A stretch of DNA of 64,000 bases, taken from NCBI GenBank assembly GCA_029641185.1, contig JAPWGK010000001.1, positions 3,918,501-3,982,500 on the forward strand. The letters are read 5' to 3'. Positions 36,301 to 47,584 of the stretch are shown here, in pieces. The position numbers and the translations under genes are program-made. The DNA comes from Pseudofabraea citricarpa. Taxonomy: Eukaryota; Ascomycota; Leotiomycetes; Helotiales; Dermateaceae. How positions within the stretch are numbered: the stretch's first letter is position 1; each line of letters begins with the position of its first letter. The notes beneath the pieces are model-generated. The model was not told the DNA's origin. It saw only the letters and a list, made by a program, of their open reading frames with translations, and did not search any database.

Positions 36301-37417
36301 TTTATATTGTCAGTTACAAAGCATATTATATCGGATGTAGGAAATCCTTACCATCGACAAGGATGAAAATAACAGTATAAGTCGTCCCGACAGTTGATGA
36401 GCTGCCGTTACTGACCGACCTAGCGATCGTCTTTGCTCCTTGCCAGAATGCAAGAGCATTTCCAGCATATGCAATAAAATACAAAAGACCTGTCTGGACA
36501 GCCGTGGCAAAAGCTTTCTTGATGCCCGCTTTCTGGGCTTTCATCAGATCTGAGGAGAATTTACTTTCCAGACGAGAATTGGCACCGAATGCGTGAACGA
36601 CCGTTACGTTAGACAGGCCCTCGGAAGCAATGGACGATGCCGAAGCGATATGGTCTGACATCTGGCCGGAATATTTGTTGATGTACTTGCTACCGACGAG
36701 CGCCATCAGTAGAAATGCCGGGACCAGAGAGACCAGCATGCCTGCCAGTTTGGCATCTTTCATGAACGCGACAATATATGCAGTGACGAAGAATGACATA
36801 CACGAGACGCAAATGCCAACTTTCTCTGAAGTGCCAGCCTGGATAGTTGCAATGTCGCCATTGAGACGAGAAGAGACTTCTCCAGCTGGGAGGGTGTCGA
36901 AGAATGAAGCCTCCTGCCTCAGCAAGCTGCGGAAATACTGATCCCGAAGACGTTGGACCAGTCGTCCACCCACCAGGCTCCAGCTTACGATGTAGATATA
37001 TATGGCGACGAAACTGGCAATCGCAATGTAGACCACTTGGAGGACCTTCGCATTCACAGCATGCTGGTAAGCTGCCTTGTCTGCTGCAGTGTTGTCTGCG
37101 ATGCTGCACGACGCCGAGTTGAGTTTGTCCACGAGTTGACCAAAGATGATGCCGAGAAGCGGAAATGGTATTCCGGCCGCGATGGCAGCTAAGACACCAA
37201 CAACGAGAAGTCCATAGTCTGATTTGGTCGGCTCGGCAGCCACGAGCAGTCGGAGATAGGTGAAGCTTTTCTTCAACACCTGTTGGATGTGTTAGTGACT
37301 CGTTTTTGGTGTAGAATGTAAACTTACACTCGACTTCTGCTCTGTCTTGTCAACCCCAGCCGCTGGTTCAAGAGGTGTCGTTGCGACAGACTCGTTCTTG
37401 GGTGTCGTGTCGGCCAT
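33310..37417 (-). CDS. Full-length ABCB (MDR/P-glycoprotein type) ABC transporter
   Basis: Minus-strand exons 37328-37417, 36352-37279 and 33310-36299 (introns 48 and 52 nt) give 1335 residues arranged TMD1-NBD1-TMD2-NBD2. NBD1 has Walker A GLSGSGKST, signature LMSGGQKQR and Walker B ILILDEATALLD; NBD2 has GPSGAGKST, QLSGGQKQR and LLLLDESTSALD. Both sites look competent. The family exports hydrophobic drugs, pigments, peptides or lipids. It diverges from sidA across a 4-kb gap with an ATCTGATAA element. ABCB transporters sit in siderophore clusters of other ascomycetes (for example SitT in Aspergillus fumigatus), so a role in siderophore handling is plausible but not provable here. The NBD1-TMD2 linker is long and acidic. 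The ALLD in place of SALD in the first D-loop is a small variation. Confidence 0.94.
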
Positions 37418-40400
37418 TGCAGTTGCCTCCTTCGCCGTACTGAGTGGAAGAGCACAGTATGTCGAGTGAGGGCGGGAGAGTCGAGAGAGAAGGGGGGAGG
37501 TCTGGGCCGGGCTCCTTGAGAAATTTCAGTTTTCGATCCGACATGACGGCAATCTACAAGGCTTGCATCACGAATCGACGTCGGTGGGGCAGATGACAGC
37601 CTCCGTTCATCTGAAGTCGACGCATAAAGCCACGGATCAGGCCGTCGTACTCGGACAGCCATGAAAGTCCACTTGGCGAGCGAATGAGATTATCTGTGCC
37701 CAATGCTTCCCTTGCCTGGATTGTGGTGTAGTGGGAGTGGGGTGGCCTCGGCCGGAGGATGCTGGCTGACAGACACTGCTCGCAGCGGGGTTCCTTCCAT
37801 TGAATACCGAAAGTTGGAGAAGAGAAGCAGAAAAGGCGGTATGAATGTTTGTGTTGTGACTCAGTGATCAGATGTCGGGATGGATATCGCAGAGCTTCTT
37901 CAAGAACAAGCTCACCAAGCATCGCATATCTCTCTTGGAAAGGCTTGTTCCTTCATTCTCTCGTTTCGCCTTTCCGGGATGGTTGGCTGCTCTGCTCCAC
38001 ATGGATGCTTGCCGCTGGTCCGCCCGGAAATGGCACAACGAACAAATGAGAAGTTAATCTTATCAATCTAATCAGATGATTCCCGATTCCCGATTTAAGT
38101 CTCGCAAAGAAAAAAGAAAAATCGAGGTGCGATGAAATGGTCTGGTGTCGTTCAAAAACCTAAACGATGGTCGTGAAAAATAGCCAAGCAATGTTCCTCC
38201 ATCTGCTGGCCAAGAGAAGCTTGAAGAAGCTTGATTGCGCATGCTTTGAGGTACCTGAGGTTGAGAGCCAAGATGTTCCATCAAAGATGATTGATCGATT
38301 GCGCATCTCGCCTTCGCCCTCGCCTCACGTGCGAGGCGATTAAGATCACACGTCCAGGTGACTGCTGAGAGACCTTGTGAATCAACACATTGGTTTCTGA
38401 TTCCCGCTCCGACGCTTCCAATTGTGCTTTGGGATTACAGCGATATGATATGCCTGTGTGCAGCTCCAGCTCCAAACCTTCATTGCACTATTCGCTAGAG
38501 AGAACACGCTCCAAAAACAAAACAACCTGAAAGAAAAACGGCTGACTGGAATTCAACCTACTTCACTCACTCAGCCATTTATTCGTTTAGCACTCCTATA
38601 CAAGTCCTTCGAGGAGTCCTCTAACCCCGACTGAACACAATTGTCGAGTCCGGTATAGCCATTGGGCCTGTGAATAACTGGGCCGCACGCAGCACGCAAG
38701 TCGTTGTTTGCCATGTTGCATAATATCTTCTTCGTATCTGCAGGCCAACTCTTCTGGGGCGAGCTCTTGCAATGATTTGGAATGTCGCAACTGGCCGGCC
38801 CTGCGTCTCCCGGACAGTCGCGGGAGCCGATCTTGATCTCAGACAATCGTTCATGCGGCAAGTCGTCTCTGGGAATCTTTGTCTTTGGCTATCTCAACTG
38901 GGGAAGATTTCGAACATGGCAGCCTGTGCATCGACGGCAGCAGAATCAGCCACCCACGACGCAAGCAGAAAAGGAAAGAAGACTCAGGGAATGAGAGGAT
39001 TTGCAAGCACACCTTTGTCACTGTTGCCGCTCATAATGTGAGACTTTGCTTGCGGTTTCCTTCTTCTTCTCCATCTCAGCTCGTCGCTTCCCTCGCATCC
39101 GTCTCCCCAACGCCATTGCCGCGATTTACGAGCAGCCTCCAGACCAAGCGTTTTTATCCTACCAAGGCTGAGTTATTGGACGGGAAGCCATCTCAACTCG
39201 GTGCCCTCCTCTCGATAGACGCACATGGCGCTGGATCAAATCAATCAACCAACAAGACATCGCCACCGCAGTACTTACTCCAGGGCTTTCCATCTCATCG
39301 TCACCATGTTGCGCCTGGATCGAGAACTGGTTTCTCGCAACACCTTCACTCCATCATCCAACCAAGACTTTAATTAATTCTTAGTCACGTCCTGTCTCGC
39401 ATTGGCAAAACAAAAAAAAACAAAAAAATAAAAAAATAGTTGCGATGCATGCTATGGTCGGTCCGGTGTCGCACTGTCGCACGCCAGGATAGCAGAGCGC
39501 AGGTACCCGCACTACTGCCGAGCCGTGGAATTATCATTACGTGGGCAGTCCCGGCGGAGGGAAGAGGAGGAAGCAGAGGAAGAAGAGGGCTGCGGTGCTC
39601 CACCGACGGCACTGGGTGTAATGCAATGGTGCATCATCGGCGTTGGGCACGAACGGCAGCCATCCTGGTGTTGGCGAATGAAAAAATTCCGTCGGAGCTG
39701 AGTGTGTGGTGTGGTCAGGGATGCCAGGGGGGCGCCACCAGCAGGGAAAAAAATGATTTTAATCAGATCATCTTATCAGATCCGCTGATTATTTGGCTTG
39801 CGACTTGCGACAGAACGAGACCCGCCCGCTCGCGTATGTGATTAGATCTCACTGCAGTGCCACTCCCCACCTTGAATACTCGAACCCAGTATCAATTACC
39901 TCATCACTCCCCCCACCTGCCCCATGGATATGGATATGGATCAGAGAAGGGTACGCCCGCCGGTCGAGAGCTTGCCCAGGTACATGTGCTGTAGCTACTA
40001 GCTAGAGCTTGCAAAGACAAGAGCCAGCTACCCAGCTATAGAGAGGCAATGAATGCCCTTACGTGTCAGTCGGTAAAGACGTACAGTACAGCACATGTAG
40101 GTGGCTGAGGAGGAGGGCTGGATGGATGCAAGGGACGCCTGCGCCTTTCGCCGACGACTCTCTCTCTACCGGCAACAAGGCAACGTGGTCACGTCCCCAC
40201 CTGCACACATACATCACCACCACCAAGCCAAAAGCTTGCCTCGGTTCATGTACTGTACTGTACTCTACTGTCAGACGTCCTCCGTAGGGATGCATTTCCC
40301 TCACCCCATCCAGAAGTCCCCAAGCAATCCACCGCCAAACTCAATTTCGGGTGGCTTGAATACAGCAATAATCATGCTGCATGTGCTCCATACCCAGGAT

Positions 40401-41413
40401 TCCAGGGACCACACCTTCCGACACACCTGCTCAAACAGTCCATCATTGCCGATCTCCGTCCGATGTTCGAGGAAGTACAGCACGCCAGATGTTACAGTAC
40501 TTCTTTTGCCCCCCGAAGTTTGCCGATCGCGTCTTGGATCATTTGGCGGAGGAGGAGGACGAGGAGGGCAGCGCAGGGGTCGAGGTGAAATGCCGCTTAT
40601 GTGATTTCTCCATATCGGGCCATCTCCATTCTTTTTTTCTTTCTGGGTCCCCTGGCCCGGCCATGCACATCGGCGGGGTCGTGGACTTTTTTTTATTTTT
40701 TTTTATTTTCTTTATTTTCTTTTTTGGTCGTCGCTGGAACCTGGAACCAACGAATACTTGGTACCCTACCAGCACAGAATTCTAGAAGGAGAAGAAAAAA
40801 AAAGGATCAGCTCATTTATCCTTCCTTCTTCTTCCTGATCCCGATCTCCGGGACAAGTCGTTCTCGTGCTTCTTACCGACCACCCAGACTCCCAGACTCC
40901 CAGACACTAAACTCCTCCTCTGCTTCCTGCGGCGATCTCTGCAGATTTCCCTCGATATACCTTTACTAACACGCTTCTCTGCCATTGGGCTTCTTGCGGC
41001 TAGCCATCTTATCTGGGACGAATCGCGCCATCATCCATCTCGTACGTTCCCTTTCCTCCTTCCTTCAAATAACCTCAAGTATTTTTTTGGTTCTTGGTCT
41101 TCGTATCTCCTCAATTGTAATTCCTCAGAAGCTTCATCCCTCTCGTCGAATCGCACGCATGTTTGAACAGAGCTCCGTCAACTCACACATCTACTCGCAG
41201 TACTACATCTATACCTCTGCCTCTCAGTGCCACCGTCTCCGATAGAGAGTTGTGAAAAATCGCTGTAGTCAAGATGTCGGTCTCAGCAGTTCAAGAGTCT
41301 GGAATCTCCAAAATCCTGTAAGTTGACATATCTCCTCAAAAATTGGGTTGCAGAGGGCGCTGTGGGAAGCTCACTCAGAGGTGGGGTAGCTCCAGAGGCA
41401 GAACTCAAGACTA
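37418..41413. promoter_or_regulatory. Four-kb divergent gap between ABC transporter and sidA
   Basis: No gene could be built here despite several open frames of 100-170 codons. They have biased or low-complexity composition and no family signal. The last 600 bp before sidA is pyrimidine-rich, like a long fungal 5' leader. An ATCTGATAA element lies at 39773-39781. Several GATA cores and an alternative first exon of sidA (from the ATG at 41274) are also present. Confidence 0.6.
39773..39781 (-). promoter_or_regulatory. ATCTGATAA iron-GATA element (ABC/sidA gap)
   Basis: Perfect match, on the minus strand, to ATCWGATAA, the extended site reported for the iron-responsive GATA repressors (SreA/Sre) of siderophore genes. 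It is about 1.6 kb from sidA and 2.4 kb from the transporter start. Confidence 0.55.
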
Positions 41414-42961
41414 ATGGCGGGTAGAACATCAACTCCATATCAAGCGTCAGCAGCAAGCGAAGTGCAAGATCTGATCTGCGTTGGATTCGGACCAGCATCG
41501 CTCGCCATCGGGACGGCCATCGAAGACATATACGGGGCCACGCTGGGCCCACGACCTAAGGTGCAGTTCCTCGAGAAGCAGGAGAAGTTCGCATGGCACT
41601 CGGGCATGCAGATTCCCGGGGCGCGCATGCAGATATCCTTCCTGAAGGACATGGCGACGCCGCGCAACCCGCACTCGAAGTTCACCTTCATCAGCTACCT
41701 GCACGCCAACAACCGGCTGAACCAGTTCATCAACCTCGACACGTTCCTGCCAGCGCGCCTCGAGTACGAGGACTACTTGCGCTGGTGCGCCAGCCACTTC
41801 GAGAAGAAGGGCCTCGTCTCGTACGGCCAGGAGGTGCTCGAGGTCTCGCCCAACAGCGTCGATGCCGACGGCAAGGTCGACCAGTTCCGCGTCGTGTCCC
41901 GCGACCTTAAGTCTGGCGAGCAGTCGACCAGGCTCGCACGCCATGTTGTTGTCGCTGTGGGCGGAAAAGCAGTCCTGCCCAAGGCTTTCCCACAAGCACA
42001 CCCGCGCGTCATCCACTCGTCGAAATACGTCGTCCAGGTCAACCAAGCGCTGACGGAGCCACAGAAGCCCTACCACATCGTCGTGGTGGGCAACGGGCAG
42101 AGCGCAGCTGAGATCTTCAACGACCTGCCATCTCGATTCCCCAACGCCAAAGTCACGCTGCTGATCCGCGGGTCGGCGCTGCGTCCCAGCGACGACTCGC
42201 CATTCGTCAACGAGGTCTTCGACCCGGACCGCGTCGACTGCCTGTTCCAGAAGACGGAGGAGGAGCGCAAGCGCACCATCACGCAGGATCTGGGCACCAA
42301 CTACGGCGTGGTGCGGCTCAACCTGCTCGAGCACCTGTACGACCGCATGTACATGCAGCGCCTGCACAACGCCGACGCGTCGACGTGGAAGGTGCAGATC
42401 AAGAACAACTGCGAGGTCGTCCGCTCCGAGCTGGTCGGCGACAAGATCAAGATCGAGATCGACCCCGTCAGAGAGGACTCGACGGCCAAGAAGGAGCACA
42501 TGCTCGTCGATGCCATCTTCGTCGCTACCGGCTACCTGCGCGACTCGCACCAGCAGATCCTCAAGAAGACCAAGAGCCTGCTCCCTAAGGAAGTCCAGGC
42601 TCCCGACGCCAGGTTCCCGGTCCGCAGAGATTACAAGGTCCAGTTTGACGGGGCCAAGGTTGCTGAGGGGGCCGGTGTGTGGTTACAGGGCTGCAACGAG
42701 GCGACGCATGGTGTAAGTTCCTTTTTTCTTTTTCTTTTTTTTGTCTGCTTCTCTTTAGAGACGTCTTTCTTTCTTTCTCCGACTACCGCTCTGCTCTGCC
42801 CTCTTCTTCAATCAACCGTGAAAGCTGACACCCAGAATTAGCTGAGCGATACCCTCCTCTCGATCCTCGCGGTCCGCGGCGGCGAGATGGCCAAGTCGAT
42901 CCTGGGCGACTACGAGCAGCAGCAGGATGACAAGAGCACGCGCGTGCGGTCGATGCTATAA
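41414..42961 (+). CDS. sidA: L-ornithine N5-monooxygenase (SidA type)
   Basis: Exons 41414-42712 and 42842-42961 (129-nt intron) give 472 residues. The flavoenzyme hydroxylates the side-chain nitrogen of ornithine using FAD, NADPH and O2, the committed step of hydroxamate siderophore synthesis. Motifs: FAD site GFGPASLAIG, the FAWHSGMQIPGARMQISFLKD signature (written here in part), NADPH site GNGQSAAEIF and ATGYLRDSH near the C-terminus. The last exon begins LSDTLLSILAVRGGEMA, as expected for the family's end. The start is uncertain: the ATG at 41414 leaves only 16 residues before the core. A short upstream exon from 41274 (donor 41318) could instead splice to about 41398 in frame. The coding region is much more GC-rich than most neighbours. 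It diverges from an ABC transporter. Confidence 0.95.
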
Positions 42962-43819
42962 AAGAAGAAAAGAAATCTGCGCTTGCTATTTTTTTACCGC
43001 CTGGAGTTTTTTGTTGCCGTTCTTGCCGTCTATGATATCTGATTTTCTATTTATCTTAATCTCCCTCTCGTATCTATCATCCGTCGATCTATAGAAAGGG
43101 TGGTTGCTTGGTCGGTGGTTGGTGTTTGTTTGTGTGTGTGTTCTGTTCGTCGGTGTGCCATGATGGAATTGTTGCGTGTTTTTTTTTTTTTTTGCTGAGA
43201 GCTTTTGGTTCGCAGGTGGGTATATAAACAGAACAGATGGGATGGGAGGGGGTCAGGAAAAAGATTTTTTTTTTGGATTTTGGTTGATTCGTTTCTCGAT
43301 TGCTTGTCTTCGGTCGTGTGTCGTGTCTTTGTCTTGGTGGTGATATAATCGTGAGGTCTTTTTTGGCTTGGCTTCCCGTGTCGTTTGTTGCTTTGCTTAC
43401 TATCTTATCTTATCTTATCTTATCTCCCCCTCCTCGCTACGGAGCACTCTGCGACGACGAGGACGAGGCAGTGACGGACGTCTTCTTCTTCTCCTTTTCT
43501 CTTCTTCTTCTTTTTGAGATCATACCACATCTTTCAACAGACGGCAGTATGAATATTAAATACTTCCTTTTCTTCACGTCTTGATCAATTTGTTCAGCCA
43601 AGGGAAGTGAAATGAAGTAGCATGATACAGTAGGGTGGTCCTTGTCATCTCAATAGTATATTCGTTTACTTGGTGAATCTCTCCCTGCATCTCTCTATCT
43701 AAGTGCCCCTTGCTTTATTCCACCTGTGGGAAGTTTCAGACCCGTCCTCGGTTCATCTATTTGCTTCTCGTGATATTTCATAACCCTGTCTACAGTCACT
43801 CTCGTTAAGCTAAGCTAAG
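42962..43819. other. Convergent gap between sidA and the AMID-like gene
   Basis: About 860 bp between two 3' ends. It is T-rich with several poly-T runs and five tandem TATCT units. No gene is visible. Confidence 0.5.
43401..43425 (+). repeat. TATCT pentamer microsatellite, five copies
   Basis: Five exact tandem copies of TATCT downstream of sidA. On the other strand each unit gives AGATA, so the tract contains a string of GATA cores. It lies between two 3' ends, so a regulatory role is doubtful. Confidence 0.85.
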
Positions 43820-45502
43820 CTAAGCTAACTTGGCAGTCGCAGCAGCGGCACTCTCGCTCGGATCGATACCCAACTTGAGATAATTCCAGCAGACTGTTTA
43901 TCACACGTGAATGAATCAGCATCGTCTTCTTCTTCATCTTTCCAACCAGAGGACCAAAAAAAAAAAAAAAAAAAAAGACTCACTGGTATAACCCAAATCC
44001 TCACCGAACATCATCTTCATGTTCGCCTCGCTGCACGTCGTGCCGTCCTCGGGCCCGTACAGGACCGCCTTGGTCCCGACGGCGAGCGCGATCATGGGCG
44101 GCACCTGCGGAAACTCGACGTACTTGGGCTCCTTGCCCGTTGCCTTCTGGAGCAGCTGCTGGTGGATGTTCACGGCGGCCAGCTTGCCCATGGCCATGGC
44201 GGCGCCGCAGCGCTTGATGCCCGACCAGGAGGCGATGTCGCCCACGGCGAAGTGGGATGCGGCGTTGGGGAGGGGGGAGGAGAATTCCATGCTGATGGGA
44301 GAAAGAAGATAAATTAGTTGTGTTGAGCTGTGTGGTTTTGGGAGGTGGACTTTTTTGATATGGGGGAGGAGAAGGAGAAGAGGAACTGTGAGAGAAAGAG
44401 CAAGAGAAACACTCACCGAGGGCTGACTTTCACGTAGCCTTCGTTGTCCAGTGCTGTGGCTGGCAGGTAGGATGTTGATGGGATGCTGCTCGAGACGGCC
44501 TTGATGACTTTGCTTGCTGTGATACTCGACCCATTCGCCAGAGTGAGTTTAAATAATGGTGAACCGTCGGCTGTCGAGACGGGGACGGTTTCCGTCACTC
44601 GCTGGCCGAGAATCACCTCGACGCCGGCTTCTTGCAAGGTCAGGAGACTGCGGTCCTTGAAGTCGTCAGGGAGAGGCTCGGAAGAAAGCAGCTTGTCTCG
44701 CGACTGGATCAGCTTGACGGAGAGCGTTGGCTCGACCAGCTTCAACTCAGCCGCCATCTCGATACCTACAGCACCTGTTGTATTTTAGACGTGTCAGTAC
44801 TTGTATCTCGCATGTACTCTGTGAAAAACCCAGGACGGGTAATGTCATACCTCCACCAATAACCACAACGCCCTGGCTCGCATTCTTGACCGACTTGATA
44901 TGATCTCCCACCTCGGCCAGGTAATCGTCCCTCTTGAAGGACTGCGGCACGGCAGGCCAGGCTCTACGCAACCCCGTCCCGGCAATCAGGTAGTCGTAGC
45001 TCTCCTCGTACTCCTTACCCGTGGTCGAGTCGGCGATGGTCGCGACCTTCCTGGCGGTATCGACCTTCTTCGCGCTGCCGTGCAGGTAACTCAGGCCGCC
45101 GGCACGGAATGCGGGGAGATGCTCGAATTTCGTCCATGCTTTGTCGGCGAATTCTGACGAGGCGAGGGCGAGGGGGGAGCCAATGAGATGGTCTGCGAGG
45201 AAGTCAGCATCTTTGCCTCCTGCTCTTCTTCTCCTTTTTCTCTTTCTTCGCAGACGGGAGACGCCCTTACAGTAACCGTCGCGCTCGTCGACCACCTTGA
45301 TCTCGATGGCGATCGATGCACCACTCCTCTCGGCCGCCGTGGCTTGCCCGCCTTCGAATCGTGCCGGCAGCCCATTGCACAGATCCAGCAGGTTGAAAGC
45401 CGCCGCCAACCCGCTGTAGCAACCACCCAGCACCAGCACCTTGACGGGCGTGGGCGAGGGCGAGGTTGCCGCCGCAGACGTCTCGGCCACAGAGGAAGGC
45501 AT
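43820..45502 (-). CDS. AIF/AMID-like FAD-dependent NAD(P)H oxidoreductase
   Basis: Minus-strand exons 45271-45502, 44851-45192, 44417-44774, 43984-44291 and 43820-43893 (introns 78, 76, 125, 90 nt) give 437 residues. FAD Rossmann motif: VLVLGGCYSGLAAAFNL. NAD(P)H motif: VVVIGGGAVGIEMAAEL, completed at intron 2. FAVGDIASW is the second FAD contact. The end ICWNYLKLGIDPSES fits AMID-type proteins. These resemble human AIFM2/FSP1 and fungal AMID homologues, which are NAD(P)H:quinone-type reductases. It diverges from the SidI-like ligase across a gap with three ATCWGATAA sites, suggesting iron regulation; a ferric or quinone reductase role is conceivable but unproven. An in-frame upstream ATG (45577) would add a hydrophobic stretch of 25 residues; I prefer 45502. 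The stop codon lies inside a TAAGC repeat. Confidence 0.87.
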
Positions 45503-45825
45503 CGTTCTATGCGTGTGGCGGGTATAGGTCAAGATGGACAGAGTTATGAATACACAAAACCAGAAGCTTTGCATCAACGGACTGGACTGGACAGGAGCAG
45601 AAAATCAGACGATGAGATGCACTGAGGAGGAAGCAAAGTCGGCTCATGTCACCGCATCCATCGTATACAGCAAGGGAGCACGGAGGCAGGTATCCATCCT
45701 TCTTCACGGCATCACCCACCGAACTGCGCAATGCACTGCGACGACGCACGACGACGCGATCGGCAGCTCGCAGTCACGTTGCGTAATGGAAACACTTCTC
45801 CACTATAGCTCATGTCCGACTCCAA

Positions 45826-45951
45826 GAGTCAAGGCTCAAGAGTCAAGGCTCAAGAGTCAAGGCTCAAGAGTCAAGGCTCAAGAGTCAAGGCTCAAGAGTC
45901 AAGGCTCAAGAGTCAAGGCTCAAGAGTCAAGGCTCAAGAGTCAAGGCTCAA
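45826..45951 (+). repeat. 14-bp minisatellite, nine exact copies
   Basis: Unit GAGTCAAGGCTCAA repeats from 45826 every 14 bp through 45938, followed by a partial copy (GGCTCAAG). The unit contains GAGTC and the near-inverted GGCTC. It lies 320 bp upstream of the AMID-like start codon. No divergence among copies was seen, so the expansion is recent. Confidence 0.95.
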
Positions 45952-46399
45952 GGCTCAAGACCATCCACCGCGACAAGAAAACACAAGACGAAAAGAAGCA
46001 GCCTCGGAGGAATCGATGAACCCTGTGAGAGCAAAATAGCGACATCGGCAGTGGGCTGGCCGAAGCCAGGTCAGGCCAGGTTCATGCCGTCAGAGGCGTG
46101 CAAGGTGGGCTGCTCCGGGACCAAGTTTGAGTTACCAAGTGCTGTAAGCAGATGCCTATTGCAGGAACCAGCTACCAGCAGTGTTGTTCTTGGGGAGACT
46201 CGACACGGCAAAAGATGCGAATATGCAATGCACCGCCACTTGCATCAACCCACCACAGTTGAAGAGCGATGGCCATAGTCTATAGACCGAAGACGATATA
46301 GGCAGAGCTCTGTCGATGGTCGTTGGAGGGGCAGAGATGGATGGGAAACTAAGTTCGGCCCAAGAGATGCTTGACCTGCCCTGCTTGCTGCACCAACGG

Positions 46400-46408
46400 A
46401 TCTGATAA
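46400..46408 (+). promoter_or_regulatory. ATCTGATAA iron-GATA element (AMID/sidI gap), copy 1
   Basis: Perfect ATCWGATAA match. It lies 4 bp from an oppositely oriented copy at 46412. Confidence 0.6.
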
Positions 46409-46411
46409 CTT

Positions 46412-46420
46412 TTATCTGAT
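46412..46420 (-). promoter_or_regulatory. ATCAGATAA iron-GATA element (AMID/sidI gap), copy 2
   Basis: Perfect match on the minus strand. With copy 1 it forms an inverted pair spaced by 3 bp, about 1.2 kb upstream of sidI and 0.9 kb upstream of the AMID-like gene. Confidence 0.6.
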
Positions 46421-47192
46421 CATGGGGCAGAGTTTTCCTCTGGATCCACTCCCCACCCGGTCGTATTCGCACGACGCCATGCCCTGTTGAGACCCGCCCC
46501 GACCAGATGTGGGTGTGTGGGTGGTGGATGGTGGGTTGTGCATGGGTCTATACATGGGCTGGAGGGGTTGAAGGGGTGAAGGGGGATCAAGGGGGGGGTG
46601 TGCATCAACACACCCTCTCGCTCGGTCCCACCTTTCGCGTAATCTAATCAGATGGAGAATCTCACCATCGCCATGGCCATCGTCAGCCTGTCATCTACAA
46701 CACATCTCCTCGTGCGACATGTGTGTGTGAGAGAGAGAGGGTGTGAGAGAATTCTCGTGTATGTGAGCTAGGAACAAGCATTCCGTCCCCTCCCACCATC
46801 CGACTTCCCGTTCCGAGCGTGGTCGCCGAGCCTTTTGGCTTTTCCTTCTCGACTTGCTTCTTTCGTCGGCTGTGATTGATCAGTTGATAAGATTAGATGG
46901 TGGCAAATCCCCGGCTCCATTGGCCTTCCTATCATCCCGAGGATTATTGCGTCTTTTTTCTTTACTTCTTCCTTTCTTCTACCACTGTCGGCGTCGGTGG
47001 GAGGAAGCAAGGGAGAGACGGCATGCTGGTCGCTTACTTGCTTGCATACTAAGAGAGCTCCGGGCGAAGAGTGGATCGTCCCTCAACGGGAATAGTCTAC
47101 CAAAGATGGTCGCTTGTATCTAGTCCTCAAGGGGAAGTAATAGAAGAGGCGCGATGGAGTGGGGAGGAGCGGAAGGAAGATTTAGGAGGAGA

Positions 47193-47201
47193 ATCAGATA
47201 A
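47193..47201 (+). promoter_or_regulatory. ATCAGATAA iron-GATA element (sidI proximal)
   Basis: Perfect ATCWGATAA match 384 bp before the sidI start codon, followed by a second GATA core (AGATAG). Confidence 0.6.
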
Positions 47202-47584
47202 GATAGTGAGGATTTGGTGGGAATTGCCCATGCTTCTTTTTTTTCTCTTTTTTTTCCCGCTGCTGCGTCACTCACTCGTTCGTCCTGATGCGTTGCCGAT
47301 CCCGAGGACTTTTTGTTTTTTTTGGTTAATAGACGCTGAGAGGCTGGCAAGGAGAGAGAGCAGAAAAGCAAAAGGCCAATTGAGTGATTATTGATTGCCA
47401 GCAGTGCATTTGGATCTTGTTGCTTTTGGCTTCCGGAATTTCCCAAGCTTCTGGGAATATACCTCTTGTCGTCTCTCCACATCGTTCAACCACAAGAGAC
47501 GGAAACGAAGAGAATCTATGTAAATACGGTACCAGCGAATCCAGCGGTAAAAGTGCAGAAGTGCAAGACGAAAGAAAGACGATC

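Larger units (their letters stand above)
45503..47584. promoter_or_regulatory. Divergent gap between AMID-like and SidI-like genes
   Basis: About 2.1 kb with no gene. It contains a 9 x 14-bp minisatellite and three ATCWGATAA elements, and should hold both promoters. Confidence 0.7.

Noticed and set aside
38879..39373. 164-codon plus-strand frame in the ABC/sidA gap
   Set aside because: Ser/Pro/His/Arg-biased, no family signal, no start context or splice partners.
39880..39900. tRNA-like B-box word (ggttcga) on the minus strand; similar at 50360
   Set aside because: No A box, acceptor stem or cloverleaf could be placed around either word.
40101..40604. 167-codon plus-strand frame in the ABC/sidA gap
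   Set aside because: Low-complexity (His/Gly/Arg runs) and in promoter-like DNA.
41447..42550. 367-codon minus-strand frame opposite sidA
   Set aside because: Antisense shadow of a GC-rich coding exon; Val/Leu/Asp/Arg-biased with no domain.
45534..46039. 161-codon plus-strand frame over the 14-bp repeat
   Set aside because: It is open because the repeat is stop-free in two frames; the composition is repetitive and nothing flanks it like a gene.
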